Assembly: GCA_029891385.1 (NCBI GenBank)
Contig: CM057235.1
Location: forward strand, 8,365,001 to 8,429,000
DNA: 64,000 bases
Direction: 5' to 3'
Source of the DNA: Erythroxylum novogranatense
Lineage: Eukaryota; Streptophyta; Magnoliopsida; Malpighiales; Erythroxylaceae
In this document: in pieces, positions 11,801 through 21,742 of the stretch
Layout of the letters: each line of letters starts with the position of its first letter
Position numbering within the stretch: the first letter of the stretch is position 1
The notes under the pieces: generated by a model
Told to the model about the DNA's origin: nothing
The model's database searches: none
The model's input: the letters and a program-made list of their open reading frames with translations, nothing else
Made by a program: the position numbers and the translations under genes

Positions 11801-12759
11801 TCATCTCCACCTTATGATTTCTTACACACCAACATACCCAACAATTCAAGCCATATGTGTCATGAAATTAAGGCATCATTCATCATATTTAATGAACAAT
11901 CACTTCCAATCCATGTAACTAACTATGAATTAAAACATAAACATCATCTTACCTAAAGCTTCCAACTCCTCCTCTTCAAGCCTTTAATTTTTCAACTACC
12001 CTACTTCTTCTCCATCCCAAGCATGGGTATCATCAAGATAAAAGGGTAGAAGGTTTAAGTTTGCAAGCTTGTAAGGAAGAAGAATACTTAAGATTGGAGG
12101 AAGGAAACTTTGAGAAGGAGAAAACAATTTTGATGAAGATGACAAAGAAAGGAGGTTTTCGGTGGATCAATGAAAAATAGCCTCCAAGTCTTCTTTTTCT
12201 TCTTTTCCATAAGGCATAACCGAGAATGAGATAAATAGGCATTAATTGTGAGGGCTAGGTGGCAAAAGGAGAAGAAAGAAGAAAAGTCAACAAATCAATC
12301 AAAAGTTTTGAAAAAATAAAACAAATCCTAAGCTAAAATCAAGCCAATTTCGGTTCCAACAAGATTTAATGGTCCATTTATGGGTCCCACCAAGATATTT
12401 AATAGCTTAGGACCAAATAACAGTAGAAAATCAACTGGTTCGCCACTTGGCGATTTTTTTCAGTCCAGAAATTTTCTCCGAAAAATTTCAGAAAAATTCC
12501 TAAAAATCTCTTAAAATATAAAACATTCAATGGCTCACTCAGAATACTTTTTCGAACCCAATAATTACGTTAATCACAATAAAATTACATTAGGCATGAA
12601 AATCGAGAATGTCATGTATGCATGTACAATACTTTCATGTGCACAAATGATACTGTGTACCAATCCTATTATGCATGAACAGTCCTAAGTCATTCCAATC
12701 CATCTCATCCTATGCCAAATTTACTATTTTACCCTTCCTGTCGGGGGTGGGATGTTACA
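8830..12759 (-). mobile_element. solo LTR of a Tekay-like Ty3/gypsy element (3.9 kb)
   Basis: The segment starts TGTAACACCCCACTT and ends GGGTGGGATGTTACA (TG..CA). It is flanked by a perfect 5-bp duplication GAAGA at 8825-8829 and 12760-12764. No pol genes lie inside, so it is a solo LTR left by LTR-LTR recombination. Minus orientation is inferred from similarity to the - strand LTRs at 18282-28958 (for example the GTGAACTGATCCCGACCTC block near 9140 and CATCTAGGTTACTCACA near 9895). It interrupts gypsy-1 pol a few codons from its end. It contains degenerate internal repeats, a 25-bp tandem pair near 9515-9565 and a palindrome cassette at 10370. Confidence 0.9.
10370..10429. repeat. AAGTCGACTT palindrome cassette in gypsy solo LTR
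   Basis: Copies lie at 10370-10380 (AAGTCGACTTA), 10398-10407 (AAGTCGACTT) and 10420-10429 (AGTCGACTTA). The spacers differ from each other. The word equals that of the copia-1 LTR although the host LTR belongs to another superfamily. Confidence 0.9.
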
Positions 12760-12764
12760 GAAGA

Positions 12765-13472
12765 GATGAGGATACTTCTCCTTCATAGCTTTCAATGGCT
12801 CCTACGTGGCCTCTTCCACCGAATGGTTCCTCCACAAGACTTTAACAAGCTGCACTGTCTTGTTCCTGAGAACCTTTTCTTTGGTATCCAAAATCCGCAC
12901 TGGAAGCTCCTCATAACTCAAGTCATCACTCAACTGAACTTCATTAGCTTGAATGACATGAGAAGGATCAGATCGATATCTCCTCAGCATAGAGACATGA
13001 AAAATATCATGAATCTGTGATAGCTCAGGAGGCAATGCTAACTTGGACGCCAACGGACCAATCCTCTGCAAAATCTCATAAGGCCTCATATACCTCGGAC
13101 TCAGTTTACCTTTCTTTCCAAATCTCAAAATCCCTTTCCAAGGAGAAGTCTTAAGAAAAAACTTTCTCACCAACCTCAAACTCCATCTCTTTCCTGTGGG
13201 CATCTTCATAACTCTTCATCCTGTCATGAGCTGCCTTCAGCCTATGTTTTATCAAGTTAACCTTATCAACGGTCATCTGTATCAACTCTGGGCCCAAAAG
13301 TTTTCTGTCTCCCTCTTCATCCCAACACACCAGAGTCCTGCATCTTCTCCCATACAGAGCCTCATAAGGAGCCATCTGAATGCTCGAATGATACGAATTA
13401 TTGTATGCAAATTCGATCAGAGGCAAGTACTCATCCCATGCTCCTCTAAAATTCATCACACATGCCCTGAGG
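12765..13472 (-). pseudogene. gypsy-1 integrase C-terminus with chromodomain-like end (broken)
   Basis: On the minus strand 13470-13151 encodes the end of the integrase core (RGAWDEYLPLIEFAYNNSYH, then APYEALYGRRCRTLVCW). It continues through GPELIQMTVDKVNLIKHRLK, and 13209-12802 carries KGKLSPRYMRPYEILQRIGP, HDIFHVSMLRRY and VKVLWRNHSVEEAT. The last is the usual C-terminal block of Tekay/Del-type chromoviruses. A TAG replaces the Trp codon after EEAT at about 12802, and a frame change separates the two overlapping open stretches near 13160. The 5' part of pol is missing: the coding match stops at 13472 where the SINE-like cluster starts. Confidence 0.88.
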
Positions 13473-13620
13473 TTCGTGTTTTGCGTACCGGGGTGAACAA
13501 TCCCCCCGTACCTCAAGTTTGCATGCGACCACAACCTTAATCGGTATTGTGCTCTTTGGTACTCGAACTTGAGACCTGAAGGTTTTGTTGCATCTAACTG
13601 CATGCCTCTTACCATTGAGC
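13473..13620 (-). mobile_element. SINE-like unit A (subfamily 1)
   Basis: On the minus strand it begins AGCTCAATGGTAAGAGGCAT, a box A-like start, and ends in TTTGCGTACC-type sequence read inverted. It differs from the other copies by scattered substitutions (GCTCTTTGG for CCTCTTTGG, ACCTGAAGG for ACCTCAAGG), so it is not a recent tandem copy. Confidence 0.75.
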
Positions 13621-13626
13621 TTTAAT

Positions 13627-13757
13627 GTTGGGTCCGTGTTTTGCGTACCGGGGCGAACAGGCCCCGCGTACCTCAAGTTTGCACGCGACCACAACCTTAA
13701 TCGGTATTGTCCTCTTTGGTACTCGAACTCGAGACCTCAAGGTTTTGTTGCATCTAA
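13627..13757 (-). mobile_element. SINE-like unit B (subfamily 1, lacks promoter end)
   Basis: The sequence from GTTGGGTCCGTG to CATCTAA matches unit C in reverse over about 130 bp. It lacks the GCATGCCTCTTACCATTGAG end, so the box A part is missing. With unit C it forms an inverted repeat with a short loop. Confidence 0.75.
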
Positions 13758-13915
13758 GTAGCTCAATGGTAAGAGTCGAGCAGTTAGATGCAACAAAACC
13801 TTGAGGTCTCGAGTTCGAGTACCAAAGAGGACAATACCGATTAAGGTTATGGTCACGTGCAAACTTGAGGTACGCGGGGCTTGTTCACCCCGGTACGCAA
13901 AACACGGACCCAACA
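13758..13915 (+). mobile_element. SINE-like unit C with tRNA-type Pol III boxes
   Basis: Box A-like TAGCTCAATGG at 13759-13769 and box B-like GTTCGAGTACC at 13813-13823 are about 44 bp apart, as in tRNA genes and tRNA-derived SINEs. The body contains a GC-rich self-complementary stretch (TACGCGGGGC..CACCCCGGTA, 13871-13895) and ends ACACGGACCCAACA. No cloverleaf fit or anticodon can be assigned, so this is called tRNA-derived, not a tRNA gene. No clear poly-A tail follows. Confidence 0.7.
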
Positions 13916-13998
13916 ATACCGATTAAAGTTGTGGTCGCGTGCAACCTTGAGGTACGCGGGGCCTGTTCGCCCCAGTACGCAAAACACAGACCCAACAT
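13916..13998 (+). mobile_element. SINE-like unit D (3' half only)
   Basis: It starts abruptly at ATACCGATTAAAG, without promoter boxes, and ends in ACACAGACCCAACATT. It is joined tail to tail with unit E through a perfect 26-bp palindrome. Confidence 0.7.
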
Positions 13999-14019
13999 TA
14001 AAAGGCGCCTTTTAATGTT
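13994..14019. repeat. 26-bp perfect palindrome joining units D and E
   Basis: AACATTAAAAGGC is followed directly by its reverse complement, centred on GGCGCC. It marks the tail-to-tail junction of two SINE-like units. A related AAAAGACGCCTTTT core joins units of the second cluster at about 17885-17898. Confidence 0.9.
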
Positions 14020-14166
14020 AGGTCCGTGTTTTGCATACCGGGGCGAACAGGCCCTGCGTACCTCAAGTTTGCACGCGACCACAACCTTGATCGGTATTGT
14101 CCTCTTTGGTACTCGAACTCGAGACCTCAAGGTTTTGTTGCATCTAACTGCACGCCTCTTACCATT
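14015..14166 (-). mobile_element. SINE-like unit E (subfamily 1)
   Basis: On the minus strand it runs from the box A-side AATGGTAAGAGGCGTGC through the GTTCGAGTACC box B to the ACACGGACCTAACATT tail. It is followed on the right by a 26-bp copy of the tail (GATACGCAAAACACGGACCC) at 14167-14192, apparently a fragment of a further unit. Confidence 0.75.
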
Positions 14167-14192
14167 CCGATACGCAAAACACGGACCCAACA

Positions 14193-15374
14193 ACATATGT
14201 TTATGCTCATAAGGTATGTTAATTTTGTTTAGGTGTGTATGTATATGTTTAATTTGAGGAAAAAGGGAATGAAGACATATGTTGCACAACATCTTTTGTA
14301 TAAGATTATGAAATCTGAAATGCTTTGTTTTAAAACTACCAAGTCCTAGTCATATGTAAATAGGCATGTCCAGAAGGGTCTGCAGCTATTTATGTAACCA
14401 GACACTAACGTGACTTCTATAACCAAACACTAAGGTATCTTCTATAACCAAGCACTAAGGTGTATTCTGTGCCAGACACTTTGGTGTCTTCTGATTTTGG
14501 AAACTTATTTGTCTTCTATTTTAGAGACTTATGTCTCTTCTGTTTCAGATACCAATCATGGTATCTTCTGTTCTGGTCCCATTACCTACTTCTGTAAAAA
14601 AGATTAGCAGGCTTACTTGTTTTGTATTCTGATACATGCTCAATTTTGATATAAGAAAATTCAGTTTTGATACAAAACAAGTTCTGTTCTAACATAAGTC
14701 ATACTTTGATCTGAAAGGATTATATCCTATTCTGATACTTGTACATTCTGTTTTGATATTTATGAGTTTTGTTCTCTTGCAAGAATGCTCTGAATCTATA
14801 TCCATCAAATTATGTTTTGAAGCATAATGTTTGGACTACTCTGTAATTTGAACAATTAAAGTTTGTATGTGAATTGATATGATACAGTGCAAGTGAATGC
14901 TAGACGACTATTAGAAACATCACCAATTTATATCTTGTTTAGTTATTCCCTATTAAGTTATATGCTTAGCACGGTGGTTTTACCTCCATGTAGGTTTTGA
15001 TAAAAAGGTTAAAGACTAGGACAAGGACTACCACAGTGGCCAATGAAGAATCCGTTCTATGACTTTTTTTGGTTTAAAAGATGTATATTTGAGGTTTTGA
15101 GTTGTATCTGACATTATGAGACAGTTTTTTTTTGTTTAATGGTTTGTAATAACCTTATTATAGGATAGATTATGTTTAAGGCGTGTATTTTGATAAGTTC
15201 ATTATATATGATGTTTAATATGTTCTATTTAAAAACACCTTTTAATGAAAGGTAATGTATGCTTGCTTGAGTTTCTGGGAATGCATGTAATGAATGTTTA
15301 ATATGTTTTACATTATTTTGGTTCTGTTTTGTGTAGCATCCGCATATCCTCTCAGGCGTTGTGTGGGTGTTTCA
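14193..15374 (+). repeat. gypsy-3 (+) 5' LTR, 5' part missing
   Basis: No coding sequence is visible. The segment ends GTGGGTGTTTCA directly before a TTGGTATCAGAG primer-binding site, so its right end is the end of an LTR. The left part contains short imperfect direct repeats of about 25 bp (ACCAAACACTAAGGTATCTT, ACCAAGCACTAAGGTGTATT, CCAGACACTTTGGTGTCTTC) at 14400-14495. The true LTR start was not found; the SINE-like cluster abuts it. Confidence 0.6.
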
Positions 15375-15772
15375 TTGTTTGGTATCAGAGTATGATTTAG
15401 GTGATTCTGGTTTAACCAGCGCTTAAATATTACTTGCACCTGGATATAAGAGTTATGTTTGGCCCAACGCGGTTTATCCCATGTTTCACTTTTAGATTTA
15501 AGTATGGAAAGATTTCACGAGGCTACTGATGAGGTTATTAAGAGTAATAATCCTATGCAATCTCAGGCGTTGTGTGGGTGTTTCATTGTTTGGTATCAGA
15601 GTATGATTTAGGTGATTCTGGTTTAACCAGCGCTTAAATATTACTTGCACCTGGATATAAGAGTTATGTTTGGCCCAACGCGGTTTATCCCATGTTTCAC
15701 TTTTAGATTTAAGTATGGAAAGATTTCACGAGGCTACTGATGAGGTTATTAAGAGTAATAATCCTATGCAAT
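15351..15772 (+). repeat. 211-bp tandem duplication spanning LTR end, primer-binding site and gag start
   Basis: The block starting CTCAGGCGTTGTGTGGG at 15351 recurs at 15562 and runs without a visible mismatch to about 15772. Each copy contains TTGGTATCAGAG (15379-15390 and 15590-15601) and the gag ATG (15504 and 15715). Identity of the two copies in an otherwise decayed element implies a recent duplication. Confidence 0.93.
15379..15390 (+). other. primer-binding site of gypsy-3 (duplicated at 15590-15601)
   Basis: TTGGTATCAGAG matches the initiator-methionine tRNA type used by Tekay-like elements. It lies four bases after the LTR end. Confidence 0.85.
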
Positions 15773-17130
15773 CTCGTCCGTCTATATCTGGACCCTTTGG
15801 GGTAAATCAAAATGAATGATGATCTATCATAGTGTGAGAAAATGAAAGTTTGTTGATATCCTGATATTGGAGATACTATATGGTTCGATATGTTGGACAT
15901 ATAGTCAATGTATTTGTATTCGTGGTTATATTAAAGAAGATGAGATTAGTATTATGCTATGGTTGTATACCTTTAAATTGATGTGGAAGTAAATATATTT
16001 TCATGGATTGGACAAAGAAAAGAATAAAGATGTAAGTAAAAGTGACGTGATTTACAGTGTACAAGTAAAGTTGAAAGAAAACCAAAATTTCTATTACCTT
16101 GAGAGGTTAAACTTGGAATTGGAATGGTTGTTTAGGTATCATGTTGAAAGTTTGTGATTCAGTATCAAGTTATAACTTTTAGTTTGATATTAGAATTTGA
16201 TGATGGTTATGTATCTTGTATTTCTGAATTGTTTGAAAACGTACTTAAGTAAGATGAAATGAATGATAGTGATATATGTGGAAGTCCTCAAGATTAAGTT
16301 GATCAATTATTGTGAGTGTACATCTGATAATGTGGTTGCTTTGGCAAATGATGTTACAATGTCCATATCTATTATATGCTTGGATATGATAGTAATTGAT
16401 GTCAAGGTATCGTCAGCTTAAGATATTAATTGCTGGCCTTTTGAAAATAAATCTCTAGATAAGAAGCAATGATTTTGATGGTATATACCAAGGCATAAGA
16501 GTAAAAAAACACGCCTATCGTTTTACCGAGCTTAAGTATATAAAACATTTTGATTATGTGAGATATGTTAGTAAATGATCTTAATGAAATATTATGAATA
16601 GTTGAAGAGCAATGACAAACATATTTGACTGATAAGGATTTCATGAACAATACAGATAATTGAGAACATAAATATCTTGTATGAGAACTTTCACTAAATT
16701 GTATCATATAGATCAAATGTTCCATTTTTAGGAACGAATGAGTATTGAACGAATCAGATGTGAATATTGGAGTCGGATAAGTATGAGACTTAGGCATGAG
16801 AAGTTGAATATACTATAGAGAGTGCATATACTTTGTTTGTTGTAAAGTATCCAAACTATGCTATTGGTTCTTGAATATGAGATGACAATATTGCTATTGT
16901 TAGAAGTACTTAGATCCACAATGTATTTTATGCCAGAATGTTCAAGAGGTACAAGTCAGATTCGATGTATGTGTACAACAGTTATCAGACTAGTATGATA
17001 GCTTATTAGTTAGCTCTTCCTGAAGAATTGTTTGAGTAGCATAATGTGTTTCATGATTCTATGTTGAGAAGATATCGGTTTAATGATATATATAAGATTC
17101 TTGTGCAAGAAATTCAAGTATAAAAGAATC
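15715..17130 (+). pseudogene. gypsy-3 gag and pol remnants
   Basis: From the ATG at 15715 a short Gag-like start is readable (MERFHEATDEVIKSNN, then SRPSISGPF) and stops after about 35 codons. The next 1.2 kb has no readable frame. At 17045-17130 a pol C-terminal echo appears (FHDSMLRRYRFND, compare FHVSMLRRYRSD in gypsy-1), leading into the terminal GACGAAATTCT stretch. Only 1.8 kb separates the LTRs, so most of gag-pol has been deleted. Confidence 0.55.
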
Positions 17131-17196
17131 AACTATGAGGACTCTGTATCCTCAGCTGTTTTTATCAGGTATGAATTTCGATGACGAAATTCTATT

Positions 17197-17209
17197 AAGA
17201 GGGAGCAAA
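17197..17209 (+). other. polypurine tract of gypsy-3
   Basis: AAGAGGGAGCAAA lies just before the TGTAAGGATCC LTR start at 17211. Confidence 0.7.
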
Positions 17210-17210
17210 T

Positions 17211-17669
17211 TGTAAGGATCCAATTGGACCCTAGTTAGAATGATACATTTTCATGAAAGTACATGTATAATAGGTGTTAATTGTGAGATGACTGAGAATT
17301 ACATATGACTTGAATTTTGGTTTAATGGATCATACTTAGTGATTTGGAATTAATTGATACCATTAGAGAATTAAGGTATTAAAATTACATTTGGATTAGG
17401 AAAATTTTCAAATGGAAAAATAAATTGGTACATGAAAATTGGAATGACTAAGCCTATGAGTTAGTGACATTTGGCATAGTTGATGCATTGACAAATGACA
17501 TAATTAGTAAACACATTGTTAATAATGGAGAAAGTGCTTAGTTCTAAAATAATTGTTAGCATCCCAATGGTTTGCATTTACTTTGAAATGCTTTTAACCT
17601 CAAGGTCAGAATCCTTACTTCCTCCAAAGTTAAATTGATTGTCAAAAATAATGCTTTGTCTTGGCCATA
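17211..17669 (+). repeat. start of gypsy-3 3' LTR
   Basis: It begins TGTAAGGATCCAATTGG after the polypurine tract. The first part (AATGATACATTTTCATGAAAGTACATG) resembles the minus strand of the solo LTR near 12620-12700, so the elements are related. It is interrupted or ended at 17670 by the second SINE-like cluster. Its end was not found in the window. Confidence 0.6.
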
Positions 17670-17671
17670 AT

Positions 17672-17829
17672 GTAGCGACCTGAACTTTGCGTACCGGGTA
17701 GGTTTTCTGCACACCTCAAGAGGCCCGTGACCGTTACGGGGGTGGATTTCCCCTCGGTATTGTCCTCTTTGGTACTTGGATGAGTCACCACTCGAACCCA
17801 AGATCTCAAGGTTTTGTTGCACTTAAGTG
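17672..17829 (-). mobile_element. SINE-like unit G (subfamily 2)
   Basis: On the minus strand the sequence contains GGGTTCGAGTGGTGACTCA, a box B-like motif, and ends CAGGTCGCTACA. The box A end is missing: it stops at the CACTTAAGTG palindrome at its junction with the shortened + copy. Confidence 0.7.
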
Positions 17830-17901
17830 CAACAAAACTCGAGTCTTGTGAAACCCACCCGATGCGTAAAGTTCAGTCGCTCATAAAAGACGCCTTTTTT
17901 A

Positions 17902-18084
17902 TATAGCGACCCGAACTTTGCGTACCGGGCGGGTTTCCCGCGCACCTCAAGAGGCTCGCGACCGCTATCGGGGTGGACTTCCCCTCGGTATTGTCCTCTT
18001 TGGTACTTGGATGAGTCACCACTCGAACCCAAGACCTCAAGGTTTTGTTGCACTTAAGTGCATGCCTCTTACCATTGAGCCAAT
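17902..18084 (-). mobile_element. SINE-like unit I (subfamily 2, longest copy)
   Basis: Read on the minus strand it starts TTGGCTCAATGGTAAGAGG (box A-like), passes GGGTTCGAGTGG (box B-like) and ends TTCGGGTCGCTATA. This 183-bp copy is the most complete of the subfamily. The GCGCGGGAAACCCGCCCGG stretch can form a GC-rich hairpin. Confidence 0.75.
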
Positions 18085-18243
18085 TACTTAAGTGCAACAA
18101 AACCTTGAGGTCTTGGGTTCGAGTGGTGACTCATTCAAGTACCAAAGAGGACAATACCGAGGGAAAATTCACCCCGGTAGCAATCGCGAGCCTCTTGAGG
18201 TGCGTGGGAAATCCACCTGGTACGTAAAGTTCGGGTCGCTACA
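18085..18243 (+). mobile_element. SINE-like unit J (subfamily 2)
   Basis: It starts ACTTAAGTGCAACAAAACC without the box A end, contains GGGTTCGAGTGGTGACTCA and ends GGGTCGCTACA. It pairs with unit I as a foldback. Confidence 0.75.
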
Positions 18244-18281
18244 CATAAGCTCATTTAGGAATTTTTTCCTTCCTTGCAAAT

Positions 18282-21200
18282 TGTAGCACCCCACTCTCGC
18301 AAGGCACACACCCAACATCCTCAGTGATGTCCGAGAACTTGCCCCGCAAGGGTGGCGTGTTAGCACAAACAGTCAATCAAATCTCATTACAATTTTTTTA
18401 AAATAATGAACGCATATACGGAAATCAACAATCAAATTGGGCCCAATCTTTTCTTCGTAACATCAAAATCACATTTGTTATTATTATACTCAAGATCAAT
18501 CTCATTTACAAACCTTTCCATTTTGGAAAGTTATTAAATACAGAAATATTCAAATACACATTGTACAATAATTACATAAGACTCAATTCAATACTAAAAT
18601 AAAAAAATACAAATGCAGACGTGAACTAATCCTGACCTCTATCTCTTACTTGAATGTAGTGAGTATACTCCTGTTTGCTTAACAGGGTAACTCTTCTAAG
18701 CTTGAAAAAAATATTGCAAATTTTGGATGAGTTTTTGCAAACTTAGTGAGTGACAATCTTCGATGGCTCACTCAATCACATAACATAGACAGCTCATCAA
18801 TTCATCATATTGAGTCATATAAATTGCATGCTCACTTAAACATAAATCACATTCAGAAAGCATTCAAGCTATTAAAACATATATATCGATTTTATATGCA
18901 ATGAATATGAGACTCACTTTCAGTTATTATTGTTGTGACCGAGTGTCTTTTTTTCTAGCCCATATCCCTTAGTGGATACCGAGCTATATTAGATAATGTC
19001 TAATATACCTTAGTGGATACCGGGTATATTCACAAATGAGCCTGAGGCTCTGATCACAGTCTAAGCTTTAAGCTCTTTTTTGGTAGCTACTTCGGTCACA
19101 ACATTCTTTATGTTTCATGCATTCATGTTTCATGCATTTATGTTTCATACAAATAGAACAATCATTAAGTAAAATCATCTAGGTCGACTCATAGTACGCT
19201 CTAGATTAGCATTAACTTCCATGATCTGGAAATGTCTGGATGCGGATGTTTTTCCTACATATCAACCTTATGTGACACACATATTGCACAAACATTAATA
19301 ATTGCACAATCTTATGAACACTCAATCATATACATATATATATGTGTTATGTATAATGCATGCTTAATGACAATCCCAGGTATATTATCTAAATTCATAT
19401 CTTAAGCTCATTCTATTTTCATAATTCATATATGTCTAATTGAACTTAAATTAATACTTCATTTGCACATGATCATTCTAAGTTCTCCATTCAATATTTA
19501 CCCTCTATATGTGTCTAGCTTATTCTTAAGCTTACACCTCAAGAAAACTTAGTTCTTCTAATGTCATAATCCAATTTCTTGTCATTTCTTTTCTAATATT
19601 ATATGCTCTTATAATACTCAATTCTCATTCACATTTACTTAATACATATTACTCAACTCCTTTGGATTATAACTATAATCATATGCACATCTTTATTCTC
19701 ATTACACTCATGCCTTTGGTACTTTGATATCATCCATTCACTCACTAAGTTATAACCCCAATTATCACTTCAAACATATTACACATTAGTCACTTAATCA
19801 AGACATCATTCTAGGTTCATTTTAAGTCCCATTCAAGCCTTAATTAAGACCCATTGACCCGTGAATGTCCGCTAAGCGAACATCTAAGTCCGTTAAATGG
19901 ACATTTATGGGTCTCTTACAGAAACTTTAAATTTTCTAGAAATCAAAATCTCATCTTAGCGTCTTCATAAAAGTTGTAGGTCTTGAAGTCCTCTTTCTAT
20001 GCCTACTTAAATGGCCTCAATCTGGGTTCTACAAAAAATGTTATGCCTCTTTCCCCAAAATATATCCAAGTGCATCCACATTTTCTAGATTCTAACTCTT
20101 TACTTACTACATTCACTACCTTATGCTTGGTGTATCATTTTAATTTTCTCATCATTTCCCCATCATTATAACTCTATTTCAACTCAATATCATCTATTAC
20201 AAATTATAATCTATGATTGATCATAAATACTAATAACAGAACATACATATATATCCACATTCATCATCAACTTCCTACACAAATTCAACTTCATTTTGAC
20301 TTTCATTTCACTTTTAACTATCACCTTAATTCTTCCCAATTCAAGATACCACATTACTCGCTTTCTTTAGCTCTAGACTCATTTTATTTCATCAAAAAAA
20401 ACCTAAAGAGATTCACATTAATTCATCAAGAAAACAAAACAAAAACCCATTATTTATCCAGCTTTTCTGCACTTTTTCCTACACCTAGTACTTAATTTCA
20501 AATCAAAATTTGAAACTCTTATAGATAGAATTTGAATTCAATGTCTTCATGAAAAGTGTATCCACATGTCTATAATTTAATTGAAATAAAAAATCATCTC
20601 ATTTGGATATCTACAGAACAAGTTATGGCCAAATCACAAATGCATAATCAGTGGAAAAATGTTACAGCTAACATTTTTCCAACACCCTTTAAACACCATT
20701 TACTCAATTAATCCAACATTATATCATTCCATAATTTATTACCCATCAAAACACCAAAGCAAGGAATGAATCTACCCACATTTCTCACTCACGTTTTTTG
20801 CATATACCAATCCTCAATTTATGAACATTTAACTTCTAACTATTAACAAATATGCTTCATTCAACAAATCAAAAAGAGTTAATGCTTATACTTACTGGTT
20901 TAGCTTTAAGATCTTTAAACTCTTCAAGATCTCTCTTATCCCTAGCTTTCTTCTCTCACACGTGCATCATCATCCAAGGGTGGTAAGGTTAGGTCTTTAA
21001 TAAGAAATGAAGAAAATAACATGACTAGTGGTGGATTAAAGCAAGGTTCAACTTTGAGGTTGGAGAAGAAAGTGTTGTAGATGGAGAGAAAAATGAAGAA
21101 GATGAAGATGAGAGAAGCTAACAAAATTGGCAAGTGAAAGACTAAAATATGGTCTTTCACTTAATGAATTTCGTGACTTAAAACAAGTGGTGTGGCAAGT

Positions 21201-21715
21201 GACACTTGTAACTTGCCACATGTCACTTTCTTAAGGTCTCTTCTTGGTGTTTTATTAACTAGTCCATTTGTCTCCCAATTTTCAATGACATATGTCATTA
21301 AATCTCAAAGTCATTTATAAAAATTTCCATTGCCATTTGACTTTCATTTTTACTACTATTCACCAAATGTTATGCCACTTGGCATTTTTCCTAGTCCAAA
21401 AATACCCTTAATTTCTGAAATTTCTCAAATTTTCAGCAAAAATTCCATTTCACTACTTATACACTCCAACTTAATTTTTAAGATACATAATCCATAATTC
21501 GCATTATAATCACATTAAAACAATCATTTATACTCGAAAAATGTCAAATGAATGCATGAACAATTCATTGCAATGTGTATAATAATCAAATTCACATGTT
21601 TTTATGCTAATATTATGCATGAGCATGAAATGTTTTTTTTCTAATCTCTCGTTGTTATTTTCTCAATTACAGAAATCTAGGGTTCTAACCCTTAGTATAG
21701 AAACAGAATGCTACA
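18282..21715 (-). repeat. 3' LTR of gypsy-2
   Basis: The left end TGTAGCACCCCACTCTCGC and the right end AGAATGCTACA match the other LTR (TGTAGCACTCTACTCTCGC and GAAATGTTACA). It contains a pair of near-palindromic words (TGTCCGCTAAGCGAACA and AGTCCGTTAAATGGACAT) at 19865-19905. Confidence 0.9.
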
Positions 21716-21742
21716 ATTCTCTCCCCCCCCCCCCCTCCCCCA
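21716..21742 (-). other. polypurine tract of gypsy-2, expanded to a G run
   Basis: On the minus strand a run of G interrupted once by A, about 19 bases, ending AGAGAAT, lies directly before the LTR. Usual tracts in the other gypsy elements here have 3-7 G, so this one has expanded as a homopolymer. Confidence 0.8.

Larger units (their letters stand above)
13473..14192. repeat. cluster of SINE-like units in inverted arrangement (subfamily 1)
   Basis: At least five copies or partial copies of one unit of about 150-160 bp lie end to end: - 13473-13620, - 13627-13757, + 13758-13915, + 13916-13998 (partial), - 14015-14166, plus a 26-bp tail fragment at 14167-14192. The unit carries a tRNA-like promoter pair at one end and a GC-rich hairpin near the other. 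Neighbouring copies in opposite orientation form long foldbacks. The cluster lies at the broken edge of gypsy-1 pol. Confidence 0.85.
17672..18243. repeat. cluster of SINE-like units in inverted arrangement (subfamily 2)
   Basis: Units lie at - 17672-17829, a shortened + copy at 17821-17883, - 17902-18084 and + 18085-18243. They share with subfamily 1 the CTCAATGGTAAGAGGCATGC start, the CAACAAAACCTTGAGGTC stretch, CCAAAGAGGACAATACCGA and TTTGCGTACC. They differ by an added GGTGACTCATCCAAGTACC segment and a GTTCGGGTCGCTA end. The two right-hand copies make an inverted repeat with arms of about 150 bp. Confidence 0.85.

Noticed and set aside
13759..13830. Possible tRNA gene (A and B boxes)
   Set aside because: The boxes fit but no acceptor stem, anticodon loop or 3' end could be paired, and the same sequence recurs as part of repeated units. 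It is treated as tRNA-derived SINE-like sequence.
13865..14292. Overlapping ORFs of 115 and 135 codons on both strands in the SINE-like cluster
   Set aside because: They arise from inverted repeat units read in all frames and show no protein family. The unit sequences explain them fully.
20217..20495. 92-codon ORF in gypsy-2 LTR
   Set aside because: AT-rich low-complexity translation (His/Thr/Asn-rich) inside an LTR, with no counterpart kept open in the other LTR.
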